From assembly GCA_007131045.1 (NCBI GenBank), contig SLRI01000327.1, positions 1 to 30,650 on the forward strand: a stretch of DNA of 30,650 nt. Direction: 5' to 3'. The translations under genes were made by a program, and so were the position numbers. Origin of the DNA: Rhodospirillales bacterium (GTDB taxonomy: Bacteria > Pseudomonadota > Alphaproteobacteria > Geminicoccales > Geminicoccaceae). Below, one piece after another: positions 22,178 to 29,820 of this stretch. Every line of letters starts with the position of its first letter. The stretch's first letter is position 1. Below the pieces are notes generated by a model. It made no database searches, had not been told where the DNA came from, and was given only the letters and a program-made list of their open reading frames with translations.

Positions 22178-23593
22178 ATGGCAGTGGCGATGGCGCGACC
22201 GCGGCTCGAGGCTGCGGGCTCGGCTCCGGTGATCGACGAGCTGCGGGGCCTCTTGGGCGAGCGGCTGATCACCAACCGGGTGATCCTCGAGCAGCACGGG
22301 CGGGGCGAGGGGCCCTATGACGGGGCGGCACCCGAGGCCGTGGCCATGGTCCGCTCGACCGCCGAGGCGGCGACGATCGTGGCCGCCTGCAACGCCGCCC
22401 GGCTGCCGGTCACGGCGTTCGGCGTCGGAACCTCGCTCGAGGGCCACGTGGCCGCCCTCGAAGGCGGAATCTGCCTCGATTTCTCGGAGATGAACCGGGT
22501 TCTCGAGGTCTCGATCGAGGATCTGGATTGCAAGGTCGAGGCCGGGGTACGGCGGCGCCAGCTCAACGAGGAGCTGCGCCACTCGGGCGTCTTCTTTCCG
22601 GTCGACCCGGGTGCCGATGCGACCCTGGGCGGGATGGCCGCGACCCGGGCGTCGGGCACCAACGCCGTGCGCTACGGCACCATGCGCGAGCTGGTCCTGG
22701 GCCTTACCGCGGTCATGGCCGACGGGCGGATCGTCGAGACCGGGGGCCGGGCCAGGAAGAGTGCCGCGGGCTATGACCTGACCCGGCTGCTGATCGGCTC
22801 GGAGGGCACGCTCGGCATCATCACCGAGCTCCGGCTCAGGCTGTTCGGCATCCCCGAAGCCGTCTCGGCGGCGGTCGCCACCTTTCCCTCGGTCGAGGCG
22901 GCCGTCGAGACGGTGATGCTGACCATTCAGACCGGCATCCCGATCGCCCGGATCGAGCTCTTGGACGAGGTTCAGATGCGCGCCTGCATCGCCTATTCCA
23001 AGCTCGACGAGTTCGCCGCCGCACCGACGCTCTTCTTCGAGTTCCACGGCAGCGACGCCGGAGTGCGCGAGCAGGCCGAGGCGGTGGAAGCCATCGCCAA
23101 GGAGTTCGGCGGGGCGGATTTTCGCTGGTCGACCAAGACCGAGGAGCGCAATCGGCTCTGGCAAGCCCGCCACGATGCCTATTATGCCGCGGTGGCGACC
23201 AGGCCCGGCTGTCGGGGCTGGGCGACCGATGTCTGCGTGCCGATCTCCAGGCTCGCGCAATGCATCGTCGAGACGCAGGAGGACGTTGCCGAGGCTGGGC
23301 TGCTGGCACCACTCGTCGGCCATGTCGGCGACGGCAATTTCCACCTCCTCTTCCTCCTCGACCCGGACGATCCGGACGAACTCGCCCGGGCCAAGGCTGC
23401 CAATGCGCGGCTGATCGACCGGGCGCTGGCGATGGGCGGGACCTGCACGGGCGAGCACGGCATCGGCTTCGGCAAGATCGCCAGCCTCGAGCGCGAGCAT
23501 CCCTCCGGCATCGATGTCATGCGCACCATCAAGCGGGCGCTGGACCCGCACAACATCCTCAATCCCGGCAAGGTGATCAGGCTCGATCCCTGA
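22178..23593 (+). CDS. FAD-linked D-2-hydroxyacid (D-lactate type) dehydrogenase
   Basis: A 471-residue FAD oxidase of the GlcD/LDHD family, oxidising D-lactate or a similar D-2-hydroxyacid and passing electrons to a quinone or cytochrome. The PCMH-type FAD domain contains FGVGTSLEGHVAA, DPGADATLGGMAATRASGTNAVRYG and LIGSEGTLGIITEL; the C-terminal domain has HVGDGNFH, CTGEHGIG and DPHNILNPGKV. The ATG at 22178 has GACGGA upstream; a TTG at 22157 in frame is less likely. It stands alone after fliP and is convergent with the deacetylase-like gene, six bases apart. No glcE or glcF is adjacent, favouring a single-subunit D-lactate-type enzyme. Confidence 0.88.
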   Translation: MAVAMARPRLEAAGSAPVIDELRGLLGERLITNRVILEQHGRGEGPYDGAAPEAVAMVRSTAEAATIVAACNAARLPVTAFGVGTSLEGHVAALEGGICLDFSEMNRVLEVSIEDLDCKVEAGVRRRQLNEELRHSGVFFPVDPGADATLGGMAATRASGTNAVRYGTMRELVLGLTAVMADGRIVETGGRARKSAAGYDLTRLLIGSEGTLGIITELRLRLFGIPEAVSAAVATFPSVEAAVETVMLTIQTGIPIARIELLDEVQMRACIAYSKLDEFAAAPTLFFEFHGSDAGVREQAEAVEAIAKEFGGADFRWSTKTEERNRLWQARHDAYYAAVATRPGCRGWATDVCVPISRLAQCIVETQEDVAEAGLLAPLVGHVGDGNFHLLFLLDPDDPDELARAKAANARLIDRALAMGGTCTGEHGIGFGKIASLEREHPSGIDVMRTIKRALDPHNILNPGKVIRLDP

Positions 23594-23599
23594 GCCGGC

Positions 23600-24508
23600 T
23601 CACCAGGGGGCGAGGTCGGCCGCCACCTCGTGCAGGATGGCGTGCCGCGCCGCCACGATCTCGACATCCGCCGCATAGCCGCCGCCGACCACGACCGCGA
23701 GCGGCCGGCCGCGGGCCCGGCAGGCCTCCAGCACCAGCGCCTCGCGCTCGGCGATGCCCTGATCGGAAAGCGCCAGTCGGCCGAGCCGGTCGTCTTTGTG
23801 CGGGTCGACGCCGGCATTGTAGAAGACGAGGTCGGGGGCGAATCGATCGAGTGCCCGCTCGACCACCGGGCGCACGAGGCCCAGATAGTCGCGGTCGCCG
23901 AGGTCGGGATCGACCGCGACGTCGCGGGTGCTCTGCTGCTTTCTGACCGGGAAGTTGGTGCGGCAGTGGACCGAGAGGGTCATCACGCGGGGCTCGTCCT
24001 GGAAGATCAGGGCCGTGCCGTCGCCCTGATGGACGTCGAGATCGATCACCAGGATCCGCCGCAAGCTGCCTTCGGCGAGCAGCACCGCGGCGGCGACGGC
24101 GACGTCGTTGAAGACGCAAAAGCCGGCGCCGGCATCCTGGAACGCGTGGTGACTGCCGCCCGCGGTGTTGCAGGCGAGGCCGTGCTCGAGGGCCAGCCTC
24201 GCGGTCAGCACGGTGCCGGCGACGGCCGAGCGGCTGCGCCGCACGACCTCGGCCGAGAGCGGCAGGCCGAGCCGGCGGACCGCCTCGGGCGCCAAGCGGC
24301 GGTGCAGGACATCGGCCACATAGGCAGCGTCGTGCGCCCGGCGCAGCAAGGCGGCACTGGCCGGCTCGGGCACCAGGCAGCGGGCTTCGGGTGCCAGGCC
24401 GCTCTCCACCAGGCGGCGGAACAGGGCGCCGAATTTGGGCATCGGGAAGCGATGGCCGGCGGGCAGGGGGGCGACATAGGCCGGGTGGTGGACGACGAGC
24501 GGCTGCAT
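23600..24508 (-). CDS. Histone deacetylase / AcuC-like family hydrolase
   Basis: A 302-residue zinc amidohydrolase of the arginase/deacetylase fold. Bacterial members remove acetyl or other acyl groups from proteins, acetoin enzymes or polyamines. Catalytic H120-H121 (GGSHHAF), the zinc ligands D158 and H160 in VIDLDVHQGDGT, the third Asp in NAGVDPHKDD and the GGGYA turn are all present, so it should be active. I chose the ATG at 24508 because homology starts at QPLVVHHPAY; the frame is open to 24565. The substrate is not determinable. It diverges from the CDP-sugar cluster over 123 bases. Confidence 0.9.
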   Translation of the reverse strand: MQPLVVHHPAYVAPLPAGHRFPMPKFGALFRRLVESGLAPEARCLVPEPASAALLRRAHDAAYVADVLHRRLAPEAVRRLGLPLSAEVVRRSRSAVAGTVLTARLALEHGLACNTAGGSHHAFQDAGAGFCVFNDVAVAAAVLLAEGSLRRILVIDLDVHQGDGTALIFQDEPRVMTLSVHCRTNFPVRKQQSTRDVAVDPDLGDRDYLGLVRPVVERALDRFAPDLVFYNAGVDPHKDDRLGRLALSDQGIAEREALVLEACRARGRPLAVVVGGGYAADVEIVAARHAILHEVAADLAPW

Positions 24509-24559
24509 GGCGGCCAATATGCACCGAGCGCCGCCCGAAGAAAGCCTTGGAGCAAATGG

Positions 24560-24588
24560 TTGCAATAGCAGAAATTAAATCGTAGGTT
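24560..24588 (+). promoter_or_regulatory. Possible sigma-70 promoter of the polysaccharide cluster
   Basis: In the locally AT-rich gap, TTGCAA (24560-24565) and TAGGTT (24583-24588) are 17 bases apart, 43 bases before the first ATG of the cluster. Each hexamer is only a partial match, so this is tentative. Confidence 0.3.
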
Positions 24589-24631
24589 GAAATCGCCGAA
24601 TGCGGCCAATCGGTGAGCGGAGGCCGGCAAC

Positions 24632-25732
24632 ATGCGAGATCATAACGACCTTTGGGCCCACGCACCGGGCTTTTGGCTGCACAAGCGTGTCCTGCTGACC
24701 GGCCATACGGGGTTTCTCGGAAGTTGGATCGCCTCCAGGTTGAGTGGACTCGGGGCTGACGTCGTCGGCGTCGCCCGCCTTCCGGCCTCGCCGTCGAGCC
24801 TGTTCGAGCGCGCCGGCCTCGCTGCTGTCGTCACCAGCCGGACGCTCGATCTCAGGCATCGCTCCAGGGTCGAGCAGGTGACGGTCGAGGAGGCACCGGA
24901 GATCGTCATTCATCTCGCGACCGGTGCCGGTGGCATTGGCATCCAAGCTGCTGGCGGCTTGAAGCGGCCGCTCGCCAGCTTCGATGCCAATGCAACCGGC
25001 ACCTTGAACGTCTTGAACGCCCTGCGCCGGGTGCCCGAGGCGCGCGCCGTGGTCGTCGTCACCGATGCCGCGGCCGTGGGGCCCGACCTCTGCCCGTGGC
25101 GCGCCAGCCTGGCTTGCGCCGAACTCGTCGCTCAGAGCTATCGGGCCACCTATCTCTTGCCCGCGGACGGCGTCGGTCTGGCGACCCTCCGGGCCTGCCC
25201 GCTGATCGGCGGCGGCGACGACGGCGACACCGCCTCGCTGTTGCGTGCGACGGCGACCGGTGAAATCGCGCCACACCCACCGCTGGCCACCTTGCCGCAC
25301 GCCTTTCTCCATGTTCTCGACGGCGTCGAGGCTTGCCTCGGGCTCGCGGTGGCACTCTGCCGGGCGCCGGAGCGCTGCGCCCGGACCTGGGCGCTCGGCC
25401 CGCTGGACTCCGAGGCTTGTGGCGTCGCGCTCGCCGAAGCGCTGGGCCGGCCGGCCGTCCCGGCCATCGCTCCGGCGGGTCGAGCGAGCGGGCTCGCTGC
25501 CGCTTCTCCACTTGCTCGGCGTCCGGCCCTCGATGCCGGCACCGCCGTCGCCTGGACCATCGAGGGTTACCGGCGGCTGGCGCGCGAGGCGCATGCCGGC
25601 TTTCTCGTCGAGCAGATCGATCGCCTGGCGACACTCGGCGCCACCCCTTCCACCAGCGGCGCGGCCGCCATGGCCGCATCGTCGTCACCGGCTGTCAACG
25701 CGAAAGCTCGAGATGTCCTGCTTACTGCCTGA
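24632..25732 (+). CDS. CDP-glucose 4,6-dehydratase homologue lacking catalytic residues
   Basis: A 366-residue extended SDR whose closest pattern is CDP-glucose 4,6-dehydratase (RfbG), which makes CDP-4-keto-6-deoxyglucose. The opening FWLHKRVLLTGHTGFLGSW, the NAD loop GHTGFLG (24-30), CAELVAQSYR and the IGGGD motif are typical. The active site is not: the Y-x3-K dyad (normally PYSxSK) is W156 and L160 in PWRASLACAE, the TSDK motif is T144-D-A-A, and the loop between them is missing. The frame is intact and the length normal. It may be a pseudo-enzyme with a structural or regulatory role, or an early pseudogene. GGAGG precedes the ATG, and the end overlaps the next gene by 20 bases. Confidence 0.8.
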   Translation: MRDHNDLWAHAPGFWLHKRVLLTGHTGFLGSWIASRLSGLGADVVGVARLPASPSSLFERAGLAAVVTSRTLDLRHRSRVEQVTVEEAPEIVIHLATGAGGIGIQAAGGLKRPLASFDANATGTLNVLNALRRVPEARAVVVVTDAAAVGPDLCPWRASLACAELVAQSYRATYLLPADGVGLATLRACPLIGGGDDGDTASLLRATATGEIAPHPPLATLPHAFLHVLDGVEACLGLAVALCRAPERCARTWALGPLDSEACGVALAEALGRPAVPAIAPAGRASGLAAASPLARRPALDAGTAVAWTIEGYRRLAREAHAGFLVEQIDRLATLGATPSTSGAAAMAASSSPAVNAKARDVLLTA

Positions 25733-26591
25733 AACCGTTCCCATCTTCATTCTCTGCGGCGGGCTCGGCACGCGCCTCGGCGGTGCCGACGGCAGCCGGC
25801 CCAAGCCGCTGCTCGAGATCGGCGATCAGCCGATCGTCACCCACATCATGCGCTCCTACCGGCGCTTCGGCTTTCGCCGCTTCGTCCTCTGCACCGGCCA
25901 CCGGCACGACGTGGTCAGCAGCTATTTTCTCGACTTTCCGGGCATCGCCAACGATTTCACGGTCGATCTCGCGACCCGCGAGGTGCACTACCACCAGACC
26001 TCGGGTGCGCCGGACTGGCAGGTGACCATCGCCCATACCGGGCGGAGCGCGATGACCGGGGCCAGGATCGCCCGGGCGGCGAGCCGCTATCTCGGCGACC
26101 AGCAGCATTTCGGCGTCACCTATGGTGACGGGCTGACCGACGCCGATCTCGGCGCGGAGTTCGCCTTCCACCTCGCGCACCAGAAGCTCGGCACCGTGCT
26201 CGGCGTCCATCCGCCCTCGCAGTTCGGCTGCTTCGAGGTCGACGGCGCCGACGTGCGCGGCTTCGCCGAGAAACCGCTGGCCGAGGCCGGCTGGATCAAC
26301 GGCGGGTTCTTCTTCTTCAGGCGCGGCTTTCTCGCCTATCTCGATCCCCTCTCGAGCTGCGTTCTCGAGCGCGAGCCGCTGCAGCGCCTCGCCCGCGACG
26401 GCGAACTGGAGCTCTTCCGCCACCAGGGTTTCTGGTCCTGCATCGACACGGTGAGCGACCGCGACCGCGTGGCGGCACTCTGCGAGACCGGCTCGACCCC
26501 CTGGCTCGGCGCATCCGCAGGCGTCGTGGACGCGCCGCCCTTCGGCCGGCCCGGAACAAGCGCGGAGGGGTCGGACGATGCAGCTGATTGA
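25713..26591 (+). CDS. rfbF: Glucose-1-phosphate cytidylyltransferase
   Basis: A 292-residue sugar nucleotidyltransferase making CDP-glucose from CTP and glucose 1-phosphate. The nucleotide motif CGGLGTRL followed by RPKPLLEIGDQPI (about 15-41), the WQVTIAHTGRSAMTGARI stretch, TYGDGLTDADL and the EKP...WINGGFFFF region match RfbF well. It is somewhat longer than the usual 257 residues, with a short insertion after the first loop and an acidic C-terminal tail. The ATG at 25713 lies inside the end of the dehydratase-like gene, so translation is coupled. It supplies the activated sugar for the cluster; the order dehydratase-like then rfbF is reversed from many O-antigen loci. Confidence 0.9.
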   Translation: MSCLLPETVPIFILCGGLGTRLGGADGSRPKPLLEIGDQPIVTHIMRSYRRFGFRRFVLCTGHRHDVVSSYFLDFPGIANDFTVDLATREVHYHQTSGAPDWQVTIAHTGRSAMTGARIARAASRYLGDQQHFGVTYGDGLTDADLGAEFAFHLAHQKLGTVLGVHPPSQFGCFEVDGADVRGFAEKPLAEAGWINGGFFFFRRGFLAYLDPLSSCVLEREPLQRLARDGELELFRHQGFWSCIDTVSDRDRVAALCETGSTPWLGASAGVVDAPPFGRPGTSAEGSDDAAD

Positions 26592-26615
26592 GCGGCCGCT
26601 CGGAGCGGCAGCCTG

Positions 26616-27581
26616 ATGCGCGTCCTGCTCACGGGTGCGAGCAGCTTCACCGGTGCGGCGATCGCCCGGGCGCTGGCGACCGCCGGGGCCGAGGTCACGG
26701 CGGTTTGTCGGGGCCGGCCCGAGCTCTACGAGCCGGCCCGCCGGGCGCGGATCGAGGCGGTGGCCGAGGTCGCGGCCGTGGTCTTCGATCGGCCTTTCGG
26801 CAGCTCGGGCTTTCTGCAACTCGTCCGGGGCGCCTTGCCGTTCGATGTGCTCTGCCTGCATCATGCCGAGGTCGGTGATTTTCGACGCGCCGATTTCGAC
26901 CCGATCGACGCGGCGCGCGCCGACACGATGGCGCTGGACGCCGTGCTCGGCGCGCTCGCTCGGCGCGGGCTCCGGCGTCTCGTCCACACCGGCACCGTCT
27001 TCGAGGCGGGCGAGGGCGACGGCGACCGGCCCCTGGCAGCGATCGGCCGCTACGGGCTGGCCAAGACCCTGACCTCGACGATCGTCCGGCACACCGCAGC
27101 CGAGATCGGCGTCTCGGCGATCAAGGTGACCATCCCGAGCCCGTTCGGGGCGGGGCAGGGTGGCGGCTTCGTCGACTACCTGGTGCGCTCGTGGTGCACC
27201 GGTGTGACCCCGGTTCTCGACCATCCCGACCGGATGCGTGATTTCGTGCCCGTCGAGCTCCTGGCCGAGCACTACGCCGGGCTCGCCATGGGGCGGGGTG
27301 TTGCACCCGCCTCCGGTCGGTCGAATCCGAGTGGTCATGTGGAAACGGTGGCGGCCTTCGCCGAGCGGCTGGCCCGGGGGATGCGGCCACGGCTCGGCCT
27401 GCCTTGCTCGATCGAGGCGAGCTCGCCGCCGAAACGGAGTGTCGAGCCGCAGCGTCGCTTCAATACCGAGCCCTTGGCCGGACTCTTCGACCGTGGGCTG
27501 GAGGAGGCGCGCTTCGACCGGCTGGCCCATGCCGCCCGCAGCCTGGTCGCCGACGCTGTCGCGCAAACGAAAGCAGCCTGA
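26616..27581 (+). CDS. NAD(P)-dependent epimerase/reductase (extended SDR), sugar-nucleotide type
   Basis: A 321-residue SDR probably acting on the CDP-sugar made by the preceding gene. The nucleotide loop TGASSFTGAA starts at residue 6, T125 or T127 lies in HTGTVFEAGE, and the catalytic dyad is intact: Y146-G-L-A-K150. It could be a 4-keto reductase or an epimerase; the sequence does not tell which. It follows rfbF after 24 bases, with GGAG 10 bases before the ATG. Its active site is complete, in contrast with the dehydratase-like gene upstream, so it is the only clearly active SDR in this cluster. Confidence 0.85.
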   Translation: MRVLLTGASSFTGAAIARALATAGAEVTAVCRGRPELYEPARRARIEAVAEVAAVVFDRPFGSSGFLQLVRGALPFDVLCLHHAEVGDFRRADFDPIDAARADTMALDAVLGALARRGLRRLVHTGTVFEAGEGDGDRPLAAIGRYGLAKTLTSTIVRHTAAEIGVSAIKVTIPSPFGAGQGGGFVDYLVRSWCTGVTPVLDHPDRMRDFVPVELLAEHYAGLAMGRGVAPASGRSNPSGHVETVAAFAERLARGMRPRLGLPCSIEASSPPKRSVEPQRRFNTEPLAGLFDRGLEEARFDRLAHAARSLVADAVAQTKAA

Positions 27582-27705
27582 CGAAAAATTCAATTTCTGG
27601 TTGATTTCTCGTCGGCTTCCCCACAAGATCGACACGTCCCCATCGTCGTCCAGCCCCGGCAGACCACAGCGTCGATCGGCGCACACGATGCCAAGGAGCG
27701 GCGGC

Positions 27706-28653
27706 ATGCAGCATGGCGAAATCGGCGTCGTCATCGTCACCCACCGGGCGAAAGAGCTTCTCGCCGGATGCATCGCACCGCTCGCGGCCTCGCCACTCCG
27801 GCCGCGCATTCTCGTGGTCAATTCGAGCTCTGCCGATGGCACGGTCGAGCGGGCGCACGAGTTGGGGGCCCAGACCTGGGTCATCGCACGCTCTAGCTTC
27901 AACCACGGCCGGACGCGGGAACTCGCCCGGCGGCGCCTGGGCACGGCGATCACGGTCATGCTCACCCCCGACGCACACGCCATGGATGACGGCTTTCTCG
28001 AGCGGCTGACAGCACCCTTGCGGCGAGGCGAGGCGGCGGTGTCCTATGGTCGGCAGCTGCCGCGCGCGGGCGCCGATCCGATCGAGGAGTTCAACCGCGC
28101 GTTCAACTATCCGGCCGAGAGCCACAGCCGCGGCCTCGCCGACTGGAAGCGTTACGGCGCCTATACCCATTTCTGCTCGAACAGTTGTGCGGCGTGGTCG
28201 TCGTCGGCGCTCGACGAGATCGGCGGCTTTCCCGCGACCCTGGTGAGCGAGGAGACGATCGCGGCGGCGGCCCTGCTCGAGCGCGGCTACCGTATCGCCT
28301 ATGTCGCCGAGGCCACCGTGCGGCACAGCCACGGCAGCGCCATCGCCGCCGACTTCCGCCGGCAATACGATACGGGCTACGCCCGGCGAGCGCATCGCCA
28401 CTTGCTGCTCGTGCGCGAGCCGGACGAGGCGCGCGGGCTGCTCTATACCAGACGGCTGCTGGCCCATTTGGCGGCAGAAGCACCGGCACTGCTGCCTTAT
28501 GCTCTCCTGCACACGGCCGCCCGCTATGCCGGCTACAGGCTCGGCATGGCAGGGGCGCGGCTGCCGCGCCGGCTGAACGCCGTCTTCAGCGGCCAGGACT
28601 ACTACTGGCAGGACGATGACGAGGTCGGCCCGGTCTCGGCGGCGGCGGGCTGA
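27706..28653 (+). CDS. Family 2 glycosyltransferase (rhamnosyltransferase-like)
   Basis: A 315-residue GT-A fold enzyme. The N-terminal strand IGVVIVTHRAKELLAGCI, VVNSSSADGTVERA, FNHGRTRE and TPDAHAMDDGFLERL match rhamnosyltransferase-type GT2 proteins, which transfer a deoxysugar to a lipid-linked or polymer acceptor at the inner membrane. FCSNSCAAWSSSALDEIGGF and SEETIAAAALLERGYRIAYV carry the acceptor and catalytic regions. The ATG at 27706 is set by AAGGAG at 27693-27698, better than the ATG at 27688. A 124-base AT-richer gap separates it from the SDR, so it may have its own promoter. Confidence 0.88.
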   Translation: MQHGEIGVVIVTHRAKELLAGCIAPLAASPLRPRILVVNSSSADGTVERAHELGAQTWVIARSSFNHGRTRELARRRLGTAITVMLTPDAHAMDDGFLERLTAPLRRGEAAVSYGRQLPRAGADPIEEFNRAFNYPAESHSRGLADWKRYGAYTHFCSNSCAAWSSSALDEIGGFPATLVSEETIAAAALLERGYRIAYVAEATVRHSHGSAIAADFRRQYDTGYARRAHRHLLLVREPDEARGLLYTRRLLAHLAAEAPALLPYALLHTAARYAGYRLGMAGARLPRRLNAVFSGQDYYWQDDDEVGPVSAAAG

Positions 28654-28658
28654 GCGGG

Positions 28659-29804
28659 ATGCGGGTCGCACTTTTGACCAACAACCACCTGCCGCCGCGC
28701 GAGGGCATCGGGCGGCACGTGCTCGAGCTCGCCAAGCGGCTGCCGGCCTCGGGCATCGAGCCGCTGATCGTCGCCAAGGGCAAAAATCTCCGCTTCTGGC
28801 ACCGGTTCGAGCTCGAGGGGGTGCCGGTCGCCCTCTTCCCCTATGCCCCGGTCCGGCCCTTTCACCAGGAAGCGATCCGGGCCGTGCTGCAGCCCTGGCT
28901 CGATCGCGGTGCCGAGGGGGCCGGTGTCCTGCATCTGCATCTGCCGCTCTTGCCGCGGCTGAAGACGTCCCTGCCACGGCTCGTCACCTTCCACAGCCCA
29001 CTTTTGGCCGACACCGCGGCGATCCACGAGCCGGGCCTGGTGAGCAAGTTGGTCAAGGCCAATGCGCGGCTGTTCGGCCAAGCCTACGAGCACGCCCAGA
29101 TCAGGGCGGCAGCGGCGATCATCGCCGTCTCGGGCAATGTGCGGGACGAGCTTTGCCGCCAATACCGGCTCGGCGGACAGCAGCCCGTGGTGATCGAGAA
29201 CGGCGTCGACCCGGGCTTCTTCGCGCCGGCTTCAGGGTTCCGGCGCAGGGCCGCGGGTGAGCCCGCGACCATCCTCTATGTCGGCCGGCTCGGCTACCGC
29301 AAGGGTCTCGCCCGGCTGCTCGATGCCATGGCGCTCCTGGCCGAGCGGCGGGGATGCCGGCTCGCACTCGCCGGCGAGGGGCCACTTCAGGGCAAGCTCG
29401 AGGCGCAGGCGCAGCTGCTCGGTATCGCGGATCGGGTGGATTTTCTGGGCTTTCTCGACCGCCGAGCGCTGCGCACGGCGCTCGAGCAGGCAGCCGTGCT
29501 GGTCAATCCAGCCGATTACGAGAGCGGCCCCTTGACCCTGCTCGAGGCCATGGCCGTGGGCACGCCGGTGGTGACCACCCCCACTGGTCTCGTCGGCGAC
29601 CTGCCCACGCCAGCGCCGCTCCTGGTCACCGCACCCGCGCCGGCGGCTCTGGCGGCGGCGATCGGCGCCGTGCTCGAAGCGCCGGACGCGGCGGCGGCCC
29701 GGGCCAGAGCCGCCCGCCGCCTCGTCGAGGCGCGCTTTTCCTGGGATGGCGTGGCGGCGCGCACCGTCGCCCTCTACCAGAGCCTCGTGCGGCGGGCGGC
29801 ATGA
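28659..29804 (+). CDS. Family 4 glycosyltransferase
   Basis: A 381-residue GT-B retaining glycosyltransferase. The N-terminal acceptor half opens with LLTNNHLPPREGIGRHVLEL; the donor half begins with ILYVGRLGYRKGLARLLDA (205-223) and carries the E-x7-E motif E288-SGPLTLL-E296, followed by AMAVGTPVVTT. It starts five bases after the GT2 stop, so the two are one transcription unit. It is a cytoplasmic, peripheral membrane enzyme expected to extend a polysaccharide. The donor sugar is unknown; the CDP-sugar made upstream is a candidate but not proven. Confidence 0.9.
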   Translation: MRVALLTNNHLPPREGIGRHVLELAKRLPASGIEPLIVAKGKNLRFWHRFELEGVPVALFPYAPVRPFHQEAIRAVLQPWLDRGAEGAGVLHLHLPLLPRLKTSLPRLVTFHSPLLADTAAIHEPGLVSKLVKANARLFGQAYEHAQIRAAAAIIAVSGNVRDELCRQYRLGGQQPVVIENGVDPGFFAPASGFRRRAAGEPATILYVGRLGYRKGLARLLDAMALLAERRGCRLALAGEGPLQGKLEAQAQLLGIADRVDFLGFLDRRALRTALEQAAVLVNPADYESGPLTLLEAMAVGTPVVTTPTGLVGDLPTPAPLLVTAPAPAALAAAIGAVLEAPDAAAARARAARRLVEARFSWDGVAARTVALYQSLVRRAA

Positions 29805-29820
29805 CCGCGGGCCGAGCGCG

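Noticed and set aside
27582..27705. A promoter in the AT-richer gap before the GT2 gene (TTGATT and CAAGAT, 17 bases apart)
   Set aside because: The -10 candidate matches only half of the consensus; the gap may simply be a spacer.
25722..27983. A 753-codon minus-strand frame across rfbF, the SDR and the GT2 gene
   Set aside because: It spans several real genes on the other strand and shows no family signature.
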